A stretch of DNA of 64,000 nucleotides from Asaia bogorensis (GTDB taxonomy: Bacteria; Pseudomonadota; Alphaproteobacteria; Acetobacterales; Acetobacteraceae): contig CALQTN020000004.1 in the NCBI GenBank assembly GCA_943333505.2, forward strand, positions 1 to 64,000, read 5' to 3'. The notes under the pieces are model-generated. The model worked only from the letters and a program-made list of their open reading frames with translations. It did no database searches and was not told the DNA's origin. A program made the translations under genes and the position numbers. Numbering within the stretch: position 1 is the first letter of the stretch; each line of letters begins with the position of its first letter. This document shows, piece by piece, positions 34,506-42,997 of the stretch.

Positions 34506-35237
34506 ATGGCAGCCTTGATCGAAATCGAGGGTCTCACCAAACGGTTCGGCGCGTTTGTCGCGGTGGATAATATTTCTTTCAGCGTCGAGCGCGGTGAGGT
34601 GTTGGGCTTTCTCGGCCCCAACGGTGCCGGCAAATCCACCACCATGCGCATGTTGGCTGGCTTTATGACGCCGTCATCGGGCACCGCGCGGATTTGTGGC
34701 CACGATGTGCGCTCCCACTCCCTCGCCGCCCGCAAAAGCCTCGGCTTCCTGCCCGAAGGTGCGCCAACCTACCCGGAAATGACGGTGTTGGCCTTTCTGC
34801 AATTCTGTGGCCGTATCCGGGGGTTTTCCGGCGCCGAACTTGGCCGTCGGGTCGATCGCGCGGTCGCGATGACCACCTTGGCCGGGGTGCGACTGCAACC
34901 GGTGGAAACCCTGTCAAAAGGCTTCAAGCGTCGGGTCGGGCTGGCGCAAGCCTTGCTGCATGATCCCGAAGTGCTGATTTTGGATGAGCCGACCGATGGG
35001 CTCGATCCCAACCAGAAGCACGAAGTCCGCAAGCTGATCGCTGAGATGCGGGCGGAAAAGGCGATCGTGATCTCCACCCATATCCTCGAGGAAGTCGATG
35101 CGGTGTGCACCCGTGCCATCATCATCGCCAATGGCCGCATCGTCGCGGATGCCACCCCGCTTGATCTGCAATTGCGCGCTGCATCGGGCAAGCTCGATGA
35201 CGTGTTCCGTGACCTCACTTTGCCGAAGGCCGCCTGA
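34506..35237 (+). CDS. ABC transporter ATPase (GldA/NosF-type)
   Basis: A 243-residue ATP-binding protein. It has Walker A GPNGAGKST (about 38-46), a signature written LSKGFKRRVGLAQAL (LSKG in place of LSGG, as in several ABC-2 exporters), Walker B VLILDEPTDGLD, and the H-loop ISTHILEEVD. It should energise the permease encoded next. AGGGGA is eight bases upstream of the ATG. The four following genes are arranged as gldA-gldF-gldG-like plus DUF4340 and run without a break, so it is the first gene of an operon. Confidence 0.9.
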   Translation: MAALIEIEGLTKRFGAFVAVDNISFSVERGEVLGFLGPNGAGKSTTMRMLAGFMTPSSGTARICGHDVRSHSLAARKSLGFLPEGAPTYPEMTVLAFLQFCGRIRGFSGAELGRRVDRAVAMTTLAGVRLQPVETLSKGFKRRVGLAQALLHDPEVLILDEPTDGLDPNQKHEVRKLIAEMRAEKAIVISTHILEEVDAVCTRAIIIANGRIVADATPLDLQLRAASGKLDDVFRDLTLPKAA

Positions 35238-35968
35238 TGCGCAACACATTGATTGTCGCCCGCCGTGAATTGGGCGGGTATTTTGCGACCCCGGTTGCTG
35301 CGGTATTCATCGTCATATTCCTCGCGCTGCAAGGCGCGCTGACCTTCAATCTCGGCAATTTCTTCGACCGTAACCAGGCCGATCTGGCGCCGTTCTTCAA
35401 CTTTATCCCCTGGGTGTTTTTGCTGCTGGTGCCCGCGATCACCATGCGGCTCTGGGCGGAAGAACGCCGGCTTGGCACCATCGAATTGCTGCTGACCCTG
35501 CCGATTACCCAAGGCCAGGCGGTTGTCGGAAAATTCCTCGCCGCCTGGGGGTTTTGCGCCATCGCGCTCGCGTTGACCTTTCCGTTCGTGCTGACCGTGA
35601 ACTATCTCGGCGCGCCGGATAACGGGGTGATCGCCAGCGGCTATCTCGGCGCCTTGCTGGTGGCCGGCGCCTTCCTGTCGGTGGGCTCGGCGTTGTCGGC
35701 GGCCACCAAGAACCAGGTGATCGCCTTCGTGCTGGCGCTCGCGGTGTGCTTTGTGTTTGCCGTCGCGTCTTATCCGGTGGTCACCGAGTTCCTGTCGCGC
35801 AACACCCCGGTGCTGGCCGAACTCGCCCGCCGTGTGTCGGTGGCCGAGCGCTTTGCCAGCTTCACGCGCGGCATCATCGCGTTGCGCGATCTGGTTTATT
35901 TCGCGTCTTTCATCGGGTTCTGGCTTTTCCTGAACACCGTCATCGTCGAACATCGCAAGGCGGATTGA
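35237..35968 (+). CDS. ABC-2 type permease (GldF-like)
   Basis: A 243-residue membrane protein with about six helices, for example FATPVAAVFIVIFLALQGAL, WVFLLLVPAITMRLW and VIAFVLALAVCFVFAVASY. The motif MRLWAEERRLGTIELLLTLP after the second helix is diagnostic of this family. It starts on the last base of the ATPase stop (TGATG). It forms the membrane pore of an exporter or extrusion-type ABC system of unknown substrate. Confidence 0.88.
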   Translation: MRNTLIVARRELGGYFATPVAAVFIVIFLALQGALTFNLGNFFDRNQADLAPFFNFIPWVFLLLVPAITMRLWAEERRLGTIELLLTLPITQGQAVVGKFLAAWGFCAIALALTFPFVLTVNYLGAPDNGVIASGYLGALLVAGAFLSVGSALSAATKNQVIAFVLALAVCFVFAVASYPVVTEFLSRNTPVLAELARRVSVAERFASFTRGIIALRDLVYFASFIGFWLFLNTVIVEHRKAD

Positions 35969-35974
35969 TCGAAC

Positions 35975-37873
35975 ATGCGCCGCATCTGGTCGTCATTCAT
36001 CGGGGTCGTGGCGGTTGCCGCGTTCCTTGTTGGTATCAACATCTTCGCTGAAACCCGGCTCGCCCATGTGCGTGTCGATGTGACCCAGCAGAAGCTCTAT
36101 ACGCTGGCAGCGGGCACGCGAAGGATCATCGCCGATCTCAAGGACCCGATCACGGTGCGGATGTATTATTCGCGCGCGCTCGGCGCCCGCATCCCGCTTT
36201 ATGGCGCCTATGCCGACCGGGTCAGCGAAATGCTGCGCGAATACGCCGCCAATTCGGCCGGTAAGATCCGGCTCGAATTCTACGACCCGGAACCGTTCAG
36301 CGATATCGAGGATCGTGCGGTGGCCTATGGCCTGCAGGGTGTGCCGATCGACCAGTCCGGCGAGCAGGTCTATTTTGGCCTGGCCGCCTCCAACCTGCTC
36401 GATGACGAACGCACCATCGGCTTCTTCCAGCCGGAACGTGAACGCTTCCTCGAATTCGATCTCTCGAAGCTCGTGTTCGAATTGTCCAGCCCCAAGCGCC
36501 CGGTGATCGGCACAATGTCGTCACTGCCGCTCGACGGTGATCCGCGCGCGATGATGATGGCGATGCGCGGTCAGGGCGGCGGCGGTGGCCAGCCATGGGT
36601 TGCCGCGATGCAATTGCGTGAAGCGTTTACCGTGAAGCCGGTGCCGACTGACGTCCAGGTGATCGACCCTGAGATCCAGGTGTTGCTGGTGGCCCAGGCG
36701 CAGAACCTGTCGGATGCGACGCTGTACGCCATTGACCAGTTCGTGATGCGCGGTGGGCGGTTGATGGCGATGGTCGATCCCCATTCGGACGCCATGGCGC
36801 AAACCCCGAGCCAGACCGGCCAGCCGCCGGAAAACACCAGTTCCAATCTGGCGAAACTGTTCGACGCCTGGGGCATCGTGTTCGACCCCACCCAGGTGGT
36901 CGCCGACCTCACCGGTGCGTGGCGGGTCCGGGCAAGCCCGCAGGACCGGGTTCAGTCGGTCGACTTCATCGCCTGGTACAATATCAGAAACGGGCTGAAC
37001 AAAGACGATCCGGCGACCGCCGACCTCACCCAGGTGACCGTCGCGTCGGCTGGAATGGTCAGCAAGAAAGAAGGCGCCGAGATCAGCTTCACGCCCTTGC
37101 TGGCATCCAGCCCGCAATCGGGGATGTTGCCGGTTGAGAAAGTGAAGACCTACCCCGAGCCGGCCAAGATCCTCGCCGGTTTCAAGCCCGAGGGTGGCCC
37201 GCGGGTGATTGCGGCGCGGGTGCGCGGGGTGCTGAAATCCGCTTTCACCGGCCCGCCCGAGCCCGCGAAAGACGGCGTGACCTTGCCCGCCTTTAAGGCG
37301 CAGACCGATGGTGCTGCCAACATGGTGGTGGTCGCCGATAGCGACATCCTTGCCGACCGCTTCTGGGTGAGGATCGCCGATTTCTATGGCCAGCAGCAGG
37401 CGACCCCGTTCAGCGATAACGGCGCTTTTGTTTCCAACCTGATCGGCACGCTGGCCGGCGGTGATGCACTGATCGGCTTGCGCAGCCGCAATGCGTCGTT
37501 ACGCCCGTTCGCGCGGGTCGAAGCCATGCAGCAGGAGGCCGAGGCCCGCTTCCGCAAATCCGAGCAGGATTTGCAGGCCCATCTTGATGCAACCCAGAAG
37601 AAGCTTACTGAACTGCGCACCGGACGTGGCACCGATAAGGCGGCCGCGGTGATTTCCGAGGAACAGCGCGCCACCATCGATGCCTTACGCCGCGATGTCG
37701 CCGACACCCGCAAGCAATTGCGCAATGTGCAACTGGAACTGCGTCGCGACATCGCAGCCCTCGAAACACGGCTGCGCCTGGCTGACATCGTTCTGGTGCC
37801 GGCGGTGCTGGCGGTGCTGGCGATCGGGATGGGGCTGGCGCGGCGACGGATGCGGGCGAGGGCCCGGGCATGA
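35975..37873 (+). CDS. GldG-family ABC transporter auxiliary protein
   Basis: A 632-residue protein with one N-terminal membrane helix (SSFIGVVAVAAFLVGINIF), a large periplasmic part (about 30-590) of the ABC_transp_aux/GldG type with YTLAAGTRRIIADLKDPITV and FYDPEPFSDIEDRAVAYGLQG, a predicted coiled coil (about 515-595) and a C-terminal helix (ADIVLVPAVLAVLAIGMGLA). Relatives in Bacteroidetes are part of the gliding apparatus, but alphaproteobacteria with this gene do not glide in the same way. It starts six bases after the permease gene and overlaps the next gene by four bases. Confidence 0.88.
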   Translation: MRRIWSSFIGVVAVAAFLVGINIFAETRLAHVRVDVTQQKLYTLAAGTRRIIADLKDPITVRMYYSRALGARIPLYGAYADRVSEMLREYAANSAGKIRLEFYDPEPFSDIEDRAVAYGLQGVPIDQSGEQVYFGLAASNLLDDERTIGFFQPERERFLEFDLSKLVFELSSPKRPVIGTMSSLPLDGDPRAMMMAMRGQGGGGGQPWVAAMQLREAFTVKPVPTDVQVIDPEIQVLLVAQAQNLSDATLYAIDQFVMRGGRLMAMVDPHSDAMAQTPSQTGQPPENTSSNLAKLFDAWGIVFDPTQVVADLTGAWRVRASPQDRVQSVDFIAWYNIRNGLNKDDPATADLTQVTVASAGMVSKKEGAEISFTPLLASSPQSGMLPVEKVKTYPEPAKILAGFKPEGGPRVIAARVRGVLKSAFTGPPEPAKDGVTLPAFKAQTDGAANMVVVADSDILADRFWVRIADFYGQQQATPFSDNGAFVSNLIGTLAGGDALIGLRSRNASLRPFARVEAMQQEAEARFRKSEQDLQAHLDATQKKLTELRTGRGTDKAAAVISEEQRATIDALRRDVADTRKQLRNVQLELRRDIAALETRLRLADIVLVPAVLAVLAIGMGLARRRMRARARA

Positions 37874-38895
37874 GGGCGCTTCTGCTCGCCGCGATCGGGG
37901 CCATCGTGCTGGCCGGCGGATGGTATTTCGGTCCTGGCGCCAATCAGAACAGCCGCGTCGTGGTCGCCGCGGGGGCACTGGTGTTCCCCGAACTCGCCGG
38001 CAAACTGCAAACTGCGGCCACCATCGAAATCACCAACAAGGGCAAAACCCTGCGCATTATGCGTGGGCCGGAGTTCTGGGGCTTGGCAGATCGCAATGGC
38101 TACAAGGTCCAGCAGGACAAATTGCGGGAGATGCTGACCGGCCTCACCGAGTTGCGCATCAGCGAACTGCGCACCTCCGATCCTACCCAATACGACCGCC
38201 TCGGGGTCGGCGATCCGGCCGATGCCAATTCGACGGCCAATCTGCTGCGCGTGCTCGATGCCAGCGGCAAGCCGATCGCAACCCTGATCACAGGCCACCG
38301 CAGGGTCCGCACCGCCGGCAATCTGCCGGAGACCCTCTATATTCGTCGCCCAGGCGAGGCGCAGTCCTGGCTCGCTGAAGGTCGGGTCCAGGTCGATGCC
38401 GATCCGCAGCTGTGGTTCGAACGCGATATCGTCAACATTCCGCTCGATCGGGTGGCGAGCGTTGTGTCCCGCCGCGGCGAGGCGGTGCTGAACTTCGCGA
38501 AAATCGATGGCAAGCCGGCACTGACCCAAATGATCGAGCATCCCCCGCTCGATGATTACCGCATGGAAGACGTGTTTCGTGCGCTCGGCCAATTGACCCT
38601 CACCGATGTGAGCGAAGCGGCCAAGGCGCCGGGGGAGAAAGTCGGCGAGGCAGTCTACACCTTGACCGATGGGGTGCGGATCACCGTCAGTGTTGCGCGG
38701 GCTGATAAGGATGTCTGGGTGCAGCTTGCGGCCGCTGGTGACGGCGACGCCGCCAAGCCGGCCGCCGCCTTGCAGGCGGGTTTCGTCGGCTGGGCGTTCC
38801 AGCTTGGGGCCTGGAAGGAGAAAGCCTTCCTGCCGGTGATGGATGATCTCAAAGCCGACGAGCCAGCCAAACCGGCGGCCAAACCAACCGAATGA
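37870..38895 (+). CDS. DUF4340 domain protein
   Basis: A 341-residue protein with an N-terminal signal anchor (MRALLLAAIGAIVLAGGWYF) and a periplasmic beta-rich part: ELAGKLQTAATIEITNKGKT, then LRIMRGPEFWGLADRNGYKV, and WFERDIVNIPLDRVASV. DUF4340 proteins regularly follow GldG-like genes and probably form part of the same complex. The C-terminal tail is Lys/Ala/Pro-rich and may be flexible. Start and stop both overlap neighbours (ATGA), which ties it to the ABC system and to the Nudix gene. Confidence 0.83.
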   Translation: MRALLLAAIGAIVLAGGWYFGPGANQNSRVVVAAGALVFPELAGKLQTAATIEITNKGKTLRIMRGPEFWGLADRNGYKVQQDKLREMLTGLTELRISELRTSDPTQYDRLGVGDPADANSTANLLRVLDASGKPIATLITGHRRVRTAGNLPETLYIRRPGEAQSWLAEGRVQVDADPQLWFERDIVNIPLDRVASVVSRRGEAVLNFAKIDGKPALTQMIEHPPLDDYRMEDVFRALGQLTLTDVSEAAKAPGEKVGEAVYTLTDGVRITVSVARADKDVWVQLAAAGDGDAAKPAAALQAGFVGWAFQLGAWKEKAFLPVMDDLKADEPAKPAAKPTE

Positions 38896-39332
38896 GCCGC
38901 GAATATCCTGCCCGGCCGATTGTTGGCGTAGGCATTGTGGTCTTGCGGCCAGGACCCGATGTGCTGCTGGTCAGGCGCGGTAAAGCGCCTGATATCGGGC
39001 GTTGGGCGTTACCCGGCGGCGCGCAGGATGTCGGCGAGACCGCTGAGGCTGGGGCGAGGCGGGAATTATTCGAAGAATGCGGCTTGGTGGTGGAGCGTTT
39101 ACAGCTCGTGACCAATGTCGATAGCATTCGCTACGATGCCGATGGCCGGGTGCAGTACCACTACACGATCCTGGATTTCGCCGGGCTGTGGCAAGGCGAC
39201 GCGGCACGCCATGGCGATGATGTCGATGCGGTGGAATGGGCGCCGGTCGCAGATTTGGCGCCCTATGGGCTCTGGCAGGAAGCCCATAGGGTTATAGCAT
39301 TAGCGGTCCGGCAGTTGGGTTTGGATATTTAG
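38892..39332 (+). CDS. Nudix hydrolase
   Basis: A 146-residue Nudix protein. The box runs from Gly43 to Leu65 with the pattern G-x5-E-x7-RE-x2-EE-x-GL (Glu49, Arg57, Glu58, Glu61, Glu62), so metal and diphosphate binding should be intact. It hydrolyses a nucleoside diphosphate linked to another group, and is of the ADP-ribose/NADH or 8-oxo-dGTP general type. It is the last gene of the Gld-type operon, with which it overlaps. Its TAG stop (39330-39332) is the first part of repeat copy D, whose hairpin probably ends transcription. Confidence 0.88.
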   Translation: MSREYPARPIVGVGIVVLRPGPDVLLVRRGKAPDIGRWALPGGAQDVGETAEAGARRELFEECGLVVERLQLVTNVDSIRYDADGRVQYHYTILDFAGLWQGDAARHGDDVDAVEWAPVADLAPYGLWQEAHRVIALAVRQLGLDI

Positions 39333-39434
39333 AGCGTGATGACCGCAGACAGGCGCGGTCATCACGCTCTAACTCTTTGTTTGGTCGCGTGGCCAGACCT
39401 TCGTGTGATTCCGCCTACGGTCATCACGCTCTAG
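39329..39434. repeat. CTAG-ended 106-bp repeat, copy D
   Basis: Its internal hairpin is perfect: AGAGCGTGATGACCGC (39331-39346) pairs with GCGGTCATCACGCTCT (39355-39370) around an eight-base loop. A third copy of the right arm ends the element at CTAG (39431-39434). It lies between the convergent Nudix and SDR genes and supplies the Nudix stop codon. Confidence 0.88.
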
Positions 39435-39437
39435 CGG

Positions 39438-40136
39438 TCAGCCCGTCCCCCCCGAAACATCCAACGTCGTGCCGGTGATGTAACTCGCGTCGTCACTGAC
39501 CAGAAAATTCACCACCGAGGCGATTTCCTCGGGCTGGCCGACGCGGCGAAGCGAGCTCGCCGACTCGACAGCTTTGCGCACGCCAGGATGCGCCTGGGCG
39601 CCCATCGCGGTTTCGATCAGGCCCGGCGCGATCGCATTGACCCGAATATTGTAGCGACCCAGGGAGCGCGCCAGCGACTTGGTCATGTTGATCACAGCAG
39701 CCTTCGATGCGGCATAGTCGATCTGCATGCTGCCGAGCACGCCGGCCATTGATGCGGTGTTGACGATCGCTCCGCTTTCACCTGCTGCGATCAGGCGCTT
39801 GGCGACAAATTGGGCGGCGAAAAACGGCGCGCGGATATTCACGTCCATTGTCGTGTCGAAGAGTTCGGGCGTGTGCTCAAGGAAGGCTCGGTCGGTGTGG
39901 TAGATCCCGGCATTGTTATGCAGCACCCGGATCAGGCCGTGATCGGCCTCGATGCGCGCCAGCGTGTCGCGCAACGCATCAACATCGATCAGATCGCACT
40001 GATAATAGGCCCAGTTGCCGATCCCTGTTGGACCGCGATCAATGCCAACCACAGTATAGCCCGATTGCGCCAGGCGCTGGCAGGTGGCTTCCCCGATGCG
40101 CCCATTGGCCCCGGTGACGACGGCGACTTTGGCCAT
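39438..40136 (-). CDS. Short-chain dehydrogenase/reductase
   Basis: A 232-residue classical SDR, rather short. It has the cofactor motif VTGANGRIGEA (7-17), NNAG at 74-77, and Ser129, Tyr141 and Lys145 (YAASK). The C-terminal QPEEIASVVNFLVSDDASYITG is typical. The TGG arginine-fingerprint after the second strand (GIDRGP) suggests NAD preference. The substrate is unknown. GGAG is present in the leader. The phosphoesterase gene lies upstream in the same direction after 28 bases, so the pair may be co-transcribed. Confidence 0.87.
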   Translation of the reverse strand: MAKVAVVTGANGRIGEATCQRLAQSGYTVVGIDRGPTGIGNWAYYQCDLIDVDALRDTLARIEADHGLIRVLHNNAGIYHTDRAFLEHTPELFDTTMDVNIRAPFFAAQFVAKRLIAAGESGAIVNTASMAGVLGSMQIDYAASKAAVINMTKSLARSLGRYNIRVNAIAPGLIETAMGAQAHPGVRKAVESASSLRRVGQPEEIASVVNFLVSDDASYITGTTLDVSGGTG

Positions 40137-40164
40137 TATTTCTCTCCCGTTTTTTTGGTGGCAC

Positions 40165-40881
40165 TCAGATCGTATGAATGGTCACGCTCGGCGGCGTGCC
40201 CTTCACCAGATCGGCAATAATATAGCTCGCGCCGCGCCCGAGCCGATCAGTTGGCGACCCGCTAAACGCGGCAAACGCGCGTGGCGTGGTGATTTCGAGT
40301 GCGGCGTGATGATGCCCCAATGCGATGTAGTCGCAGTCACTGGCGGCTATTTCATGATAGTGGATCGGCGACGACCGGTCGGTGGTTTCGCCTTCCGGCA
40401 CATACATGCCGTGCCCCATGCCAAAGAACCAGCGTCGCCCGACCGGCCGAAGCGGCAGACCGCCGAGCGGGCGGAAGCTCGCATTATGTTCCAGCATGCC
40501 TCGGCCCCAAACGGTGACATCGAGCATCGGCAGATCGACGATCTCGCCCTCGGGGGCCGCCAGGATCGTCACATTATCGATCTCGTTGAAATCATGGCGG
40601 CGGAAAATACCATCCGGGTCGAGGCAATCATGGTTGCCCGGGATCATCACGATCGGGAAAGGCTGGGCCGCGAGTTGCGCCTTGGCGAAGGCAATCGTTT
40701 CAGCCCGTGCCCGGTTATGGTCGAACAAATCGCCCGCATACAACAGCAGATCGGGTTGATGGGCGCGGATGGCGGCAAGCACGGCGACAAACCCGTCGCG
40801 TGCAGCGTCAGCGCCGCCTTTGGCATAGCTGTGGCCATCAAGATGGATATCGGAGCAATGGGCGAGGCGTATTGCGTGCAT
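40165..40881 (-). CDS. Calcineurin-like metallophosphoesterase
   Basis: A 238-residue phosphoesterase with the full set of two-metal motifs: SDIHLDGH (Asp11, His13), LLLYAGDLFDHNR, IPGNHDCLD and, near the end, ALGHHHAALE. There is no signal peptide, so it is cytoplasmic. The fold includes nucleases such as SbcD and cyclic-nucleotide phosphodiesterases; nothing in the sequence decides the substrate. An SbcC-like partner is not present. It is divergent from the RraA-like gene. Confidence 0.87.
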   Translation of the reverse strand: MHAIRLAHCSDIHLDGHSYAKGGADAARDGFVAVLAAIRAHQPDLLLYAGDLFDHNRARAETIAFAKAQLAAQPFPIVMIPGNHDCLDPDGIFRRHDFNEIDNVTILAAPEGEIVDLPMLDVTVWGRGMLEHNASFRPLGGLPLRPVGRRWFFGMGHGMYVPEGETTDRSSPIHYHEIAASDCDYIALGHHHAALEITTPRAFAAFSGSPTDRLGRGASYIIADLVKGTPPSVTIHTI

Positions 40882-40967
40882 TGCCTGACCTTGCCGCTGC
40901 CCGCTTGGTCTTGCAACCCACCACAGTTCAGCCGAAGCTTGTCGATCATCAGGGGAGACGTGAGATC

Positions 40968-41711
40968 ATGGCCAAGACCGAACAAGAAAAGTTATTCGCA
41001 GCCTTGCGGAAGATCGATACGCCGACCATCACCAACGTGGTGGCGACCTATCCGAAAAACCCGCTCTGCCTGGGGCTTTACAATCCCTGGACCGAGAATT
41101 GGTACACCGATACCTCGATCCGCTGCATCTACCCCGAACTCGGCGCCACAATCGGCTATGCGGTGACCTGCGTTTATGGCCTGCCTGACCCGAATTTTTC
41201 TGGCCGGTTGAGCTTCATGGATGTGATCGACGCGCTCGACGCCATGCCCAAACCGACGATCCTGGTGATCCAGCAGAAATGGCCGTCTGAACTGATGGCC
41301 AAGGCCGGCCTGGCGGGTGAAATCATGACGACATCGATGCAGGCGGTTGGCTGCGTCGGCCTGCTGTCGAACGGACCGTCCCGCGATGTCGATACCATCC
41401 GCAAGCTGAAATTCCAGATGCTGCTCGGTGGCGTCAGCCCCGGCCACGGCGAAATGGCGGTGCAGTCGGTCAACGTGCCTGTGTCGGTTGGCGGGATGGA
41501 TATCGCACCGGGCGATCTGATCCATATGGACGAGAACGGCGCGGTGAAGTTCCCCGCCGACAAGGCTGAAATCGTGCTCGCCAATGCGGAAAAAATGCTC
41601 GAATCCGAGTATGTCCATCTGGCCGCGTTGCGTAAGGCCAAGACCGCTGCCGAGGTCCGTGCGGCATCGTCCGGCGGCGCCTACACGCCGCCGCCGCCGA
41701 AACGGAAGTGA
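40968..41711 (+). CDS. RraA-like / HMG aldolase family protein
   Basis: A 247-residue member of the RraA/4-hydroxy-4-methyl-2-oxoglutarate aldolase family. The signature is AVGCVGLLSNGPSRDVDTI, which keeps the Arg-Asp pair used for metal and substrate binding, followed by GDLIHMDENGAVKFPAD. These enzymes cleave 4-carboxy-4-hydroxy-2-oxoadipate or decarboxylate oxaloacetate; RNase E inhibitors are a sister group. The ATG at 40968 is preceded by GGGGAG. Its stop overlaps the GTG start of the transporter gene, so it may process what that transporter imports. Confidence 0.83.
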   Translation: MAKTEQEKLFAALRKIDTPTITNVVATYPKNPLCLGLYNPWTENWYTDTSIRCIYPELGATIGYAVTCVYGLPDPNFSGRLSFMDVIDALDAMPKPTILVIQQKWPSELMAKAGLAGEIMTTSMQAVGCVGLLSNGPSRDVDTIRKLKFQMLLGGVSPGHGEMAVQSVNVPVSVGGMDIAPGDLIHMDENGAVKFPADKAEIVLANAEKMLESEYVHLAALRKAKTAAEVRAASSGGAYTPPPPKRK

Positions 41712-42997
41712 TCAACCGCCTCGCGCGCGCCCTGCCGTTTTACTACGGCTGGGTGATCGTCGCGGTCGTGTTTCTGACCATGGCGATCGGGGTGAATGCG
41801 CGCACCGCATTTTCCCTGGTGCTGCCGCAACTGATCGACGAATTCGGCTGGGACCGTGGGGTTACGGCGGGCGCGTTCTCCGCCGGCTTCATGGTGTCCG
41901 CCGTGCTGACCCCGCTGATGGGCCGGATGATGGACCGTCGCGGCCCGGTGCTGGTGATGGAGTTTGGCGTGCTGGCGACGGCGGCCGGGTTGCTGCTTGC
42001 GCCGCTTGCGACCGCGCCATGGCATATCTACGCGACCTTGGGGGTGCTGGTGGGCGCGGGGTCGGTTTGTCACGGCTATACCGGGCAATCTCTGTTCCTA
42101 CCGGGGTGGTTTGCCCGGCGGCGTGGCTTTGCCACCAGCGTGGCGTTTTCAGGCGTCGGCATTGGGTCCATCCTTTTGCTGCCGGCGATGCAGATCGGGA
42201 TCGAGGCGGTGGGCTGGCGCCAAGCCTGCGTGATGCTCGCCGTGGCAATGGTGGTGATCTGTGCTCCGATCAACCTGCTGCTACGCCGCCGGCCGCAGGA
42301 TCTCGGGATGCTGCCAGATGGCGATCTGCAACCGGCGGCCGGGGTGGTGCCATTGCGTCAGATCCGGATTGTCGATCCGGCCTGGGCTGCGGTGACCTGG
42401 ACCTTGGGGCGGGCGATCCGGACCGCGCGCTTTTGGCTGCTGGCAATCGGGTTTTTCGGTGCGCTTTACACCTGGTATGCCGTGCAGGTGCACCAGACCC
42501 AATATTTGGTGGATATCGGGTTTGGCGCGCGTGAAGCAGCCTGGGCATTGGGCGCGGTAAGCCTGGCCGGCATCCCAGGCCAGATCGCGCTCGGCGTGCT
42601 GTCCGACCGCATCGGGCGAGAAGCCGTCTGGGTGATCGGCTGCATGGGCTTTGTGCTGACCTATCTTGCCTTGCTGGCGCTGCCGCTTTGGCCAACGCCG
42701 CTGCTGTTCTGGGCCATGGTGCTGGTGCAGGGTGGGCTCGGCTATGGGATTACCTCGGTACTCGGTTCGGTGGTGGTGGAGATTTTCGAAGGACCGCATT
42801 TCGGGGCAATTTTTGGCGCAATCATGCTCGCCGGCCTGCTGGGCGGCGCAGCAGGTCCGTATATCACCGGATTTTTGCATGACCTCACTGGATCGTATGT
42901 GCTCGGGTTTTGGCTTGGCATTGCGGCCGCGCTGCTGGCGGCTTGGACCATTTGTCTCGCGGCCCCGCGCAAAATTCGATCGGTTGTTACCAGCTGA
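41708..42997 (+). CDS. Major facilitator superfamily transporter (carboxylate type)
   Basis: A 429-residue transporter with about twelve membrane helices. The N-terminus FYYGWVIVAVVFLTMAIGVN and the loop GRMMDRRGPVLVMEFGV are typical of the oxalate/formate antiporter-like and monocarboxylate-transporter-like branches. The start is GTG inside the preceding stop (GTGA). Pairing with an RraA-like aldolase suggests import of an aromatic-derived or hydroxy dicarboxylic acid, but this is inference. Its last 11 bases overlap the end of the convergent gene at 42987. Confidence 0.88.
   Translation: MINRLARALPFYYGWVIVAVVFLTMAIGVNARTAFSLVLPQLIDEFGWDRGVTAGAFSAGFMVSAVLTPLMGRMMDRRGPVLVMEFGVLATAAGLLLAPLATAPWHIYATLGVLVGAGSVCHGYTGQSLFLPGWFARRRGFATSVAFSGVGIGSILLLPAMQIGIEAVGWRQACVMLAVAMVVICAPINLLLRRRPQDLGMLPDGDLQPAAGVVPLRQIRIVDPAWAAVTWTLGRAIRTARFWLLAIGFFGALYTWYAVQVHQTQYLVDIGFGAREAAWALGAVSLAGIPGQIALGVLSDRIGREAVWVIGCMGFVLTYLALLALPLWPTPLLFWAMVLVQGGLGYGITSVLGSVVVEIFEGPHFGAIFGAIMLAGLLGGAAGPYITGFLHDLTGSYVLGFWLGIAAALLAAWTICLAAPRKIRSVVTS

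Noticed and set aside
34769-35953. Minus-strand open frame of about 394 codons
   Set aside because: Antisense to the GldA/GldF-like genes; the protein is a Glu/Arg/His/Gly-rich shadow without domains.
37384-38592. Minus-strand open frame of about 402 codons
   Set aside because: Antisense to the GldG-like and DUF4340 genes, both clearly coding.
34506-38895. Gliding motility apparatus
   Set aside because: Only the ABC part (GldA/F/G-like) is present and such clusters are widespread in non-gliding proteobacteria.
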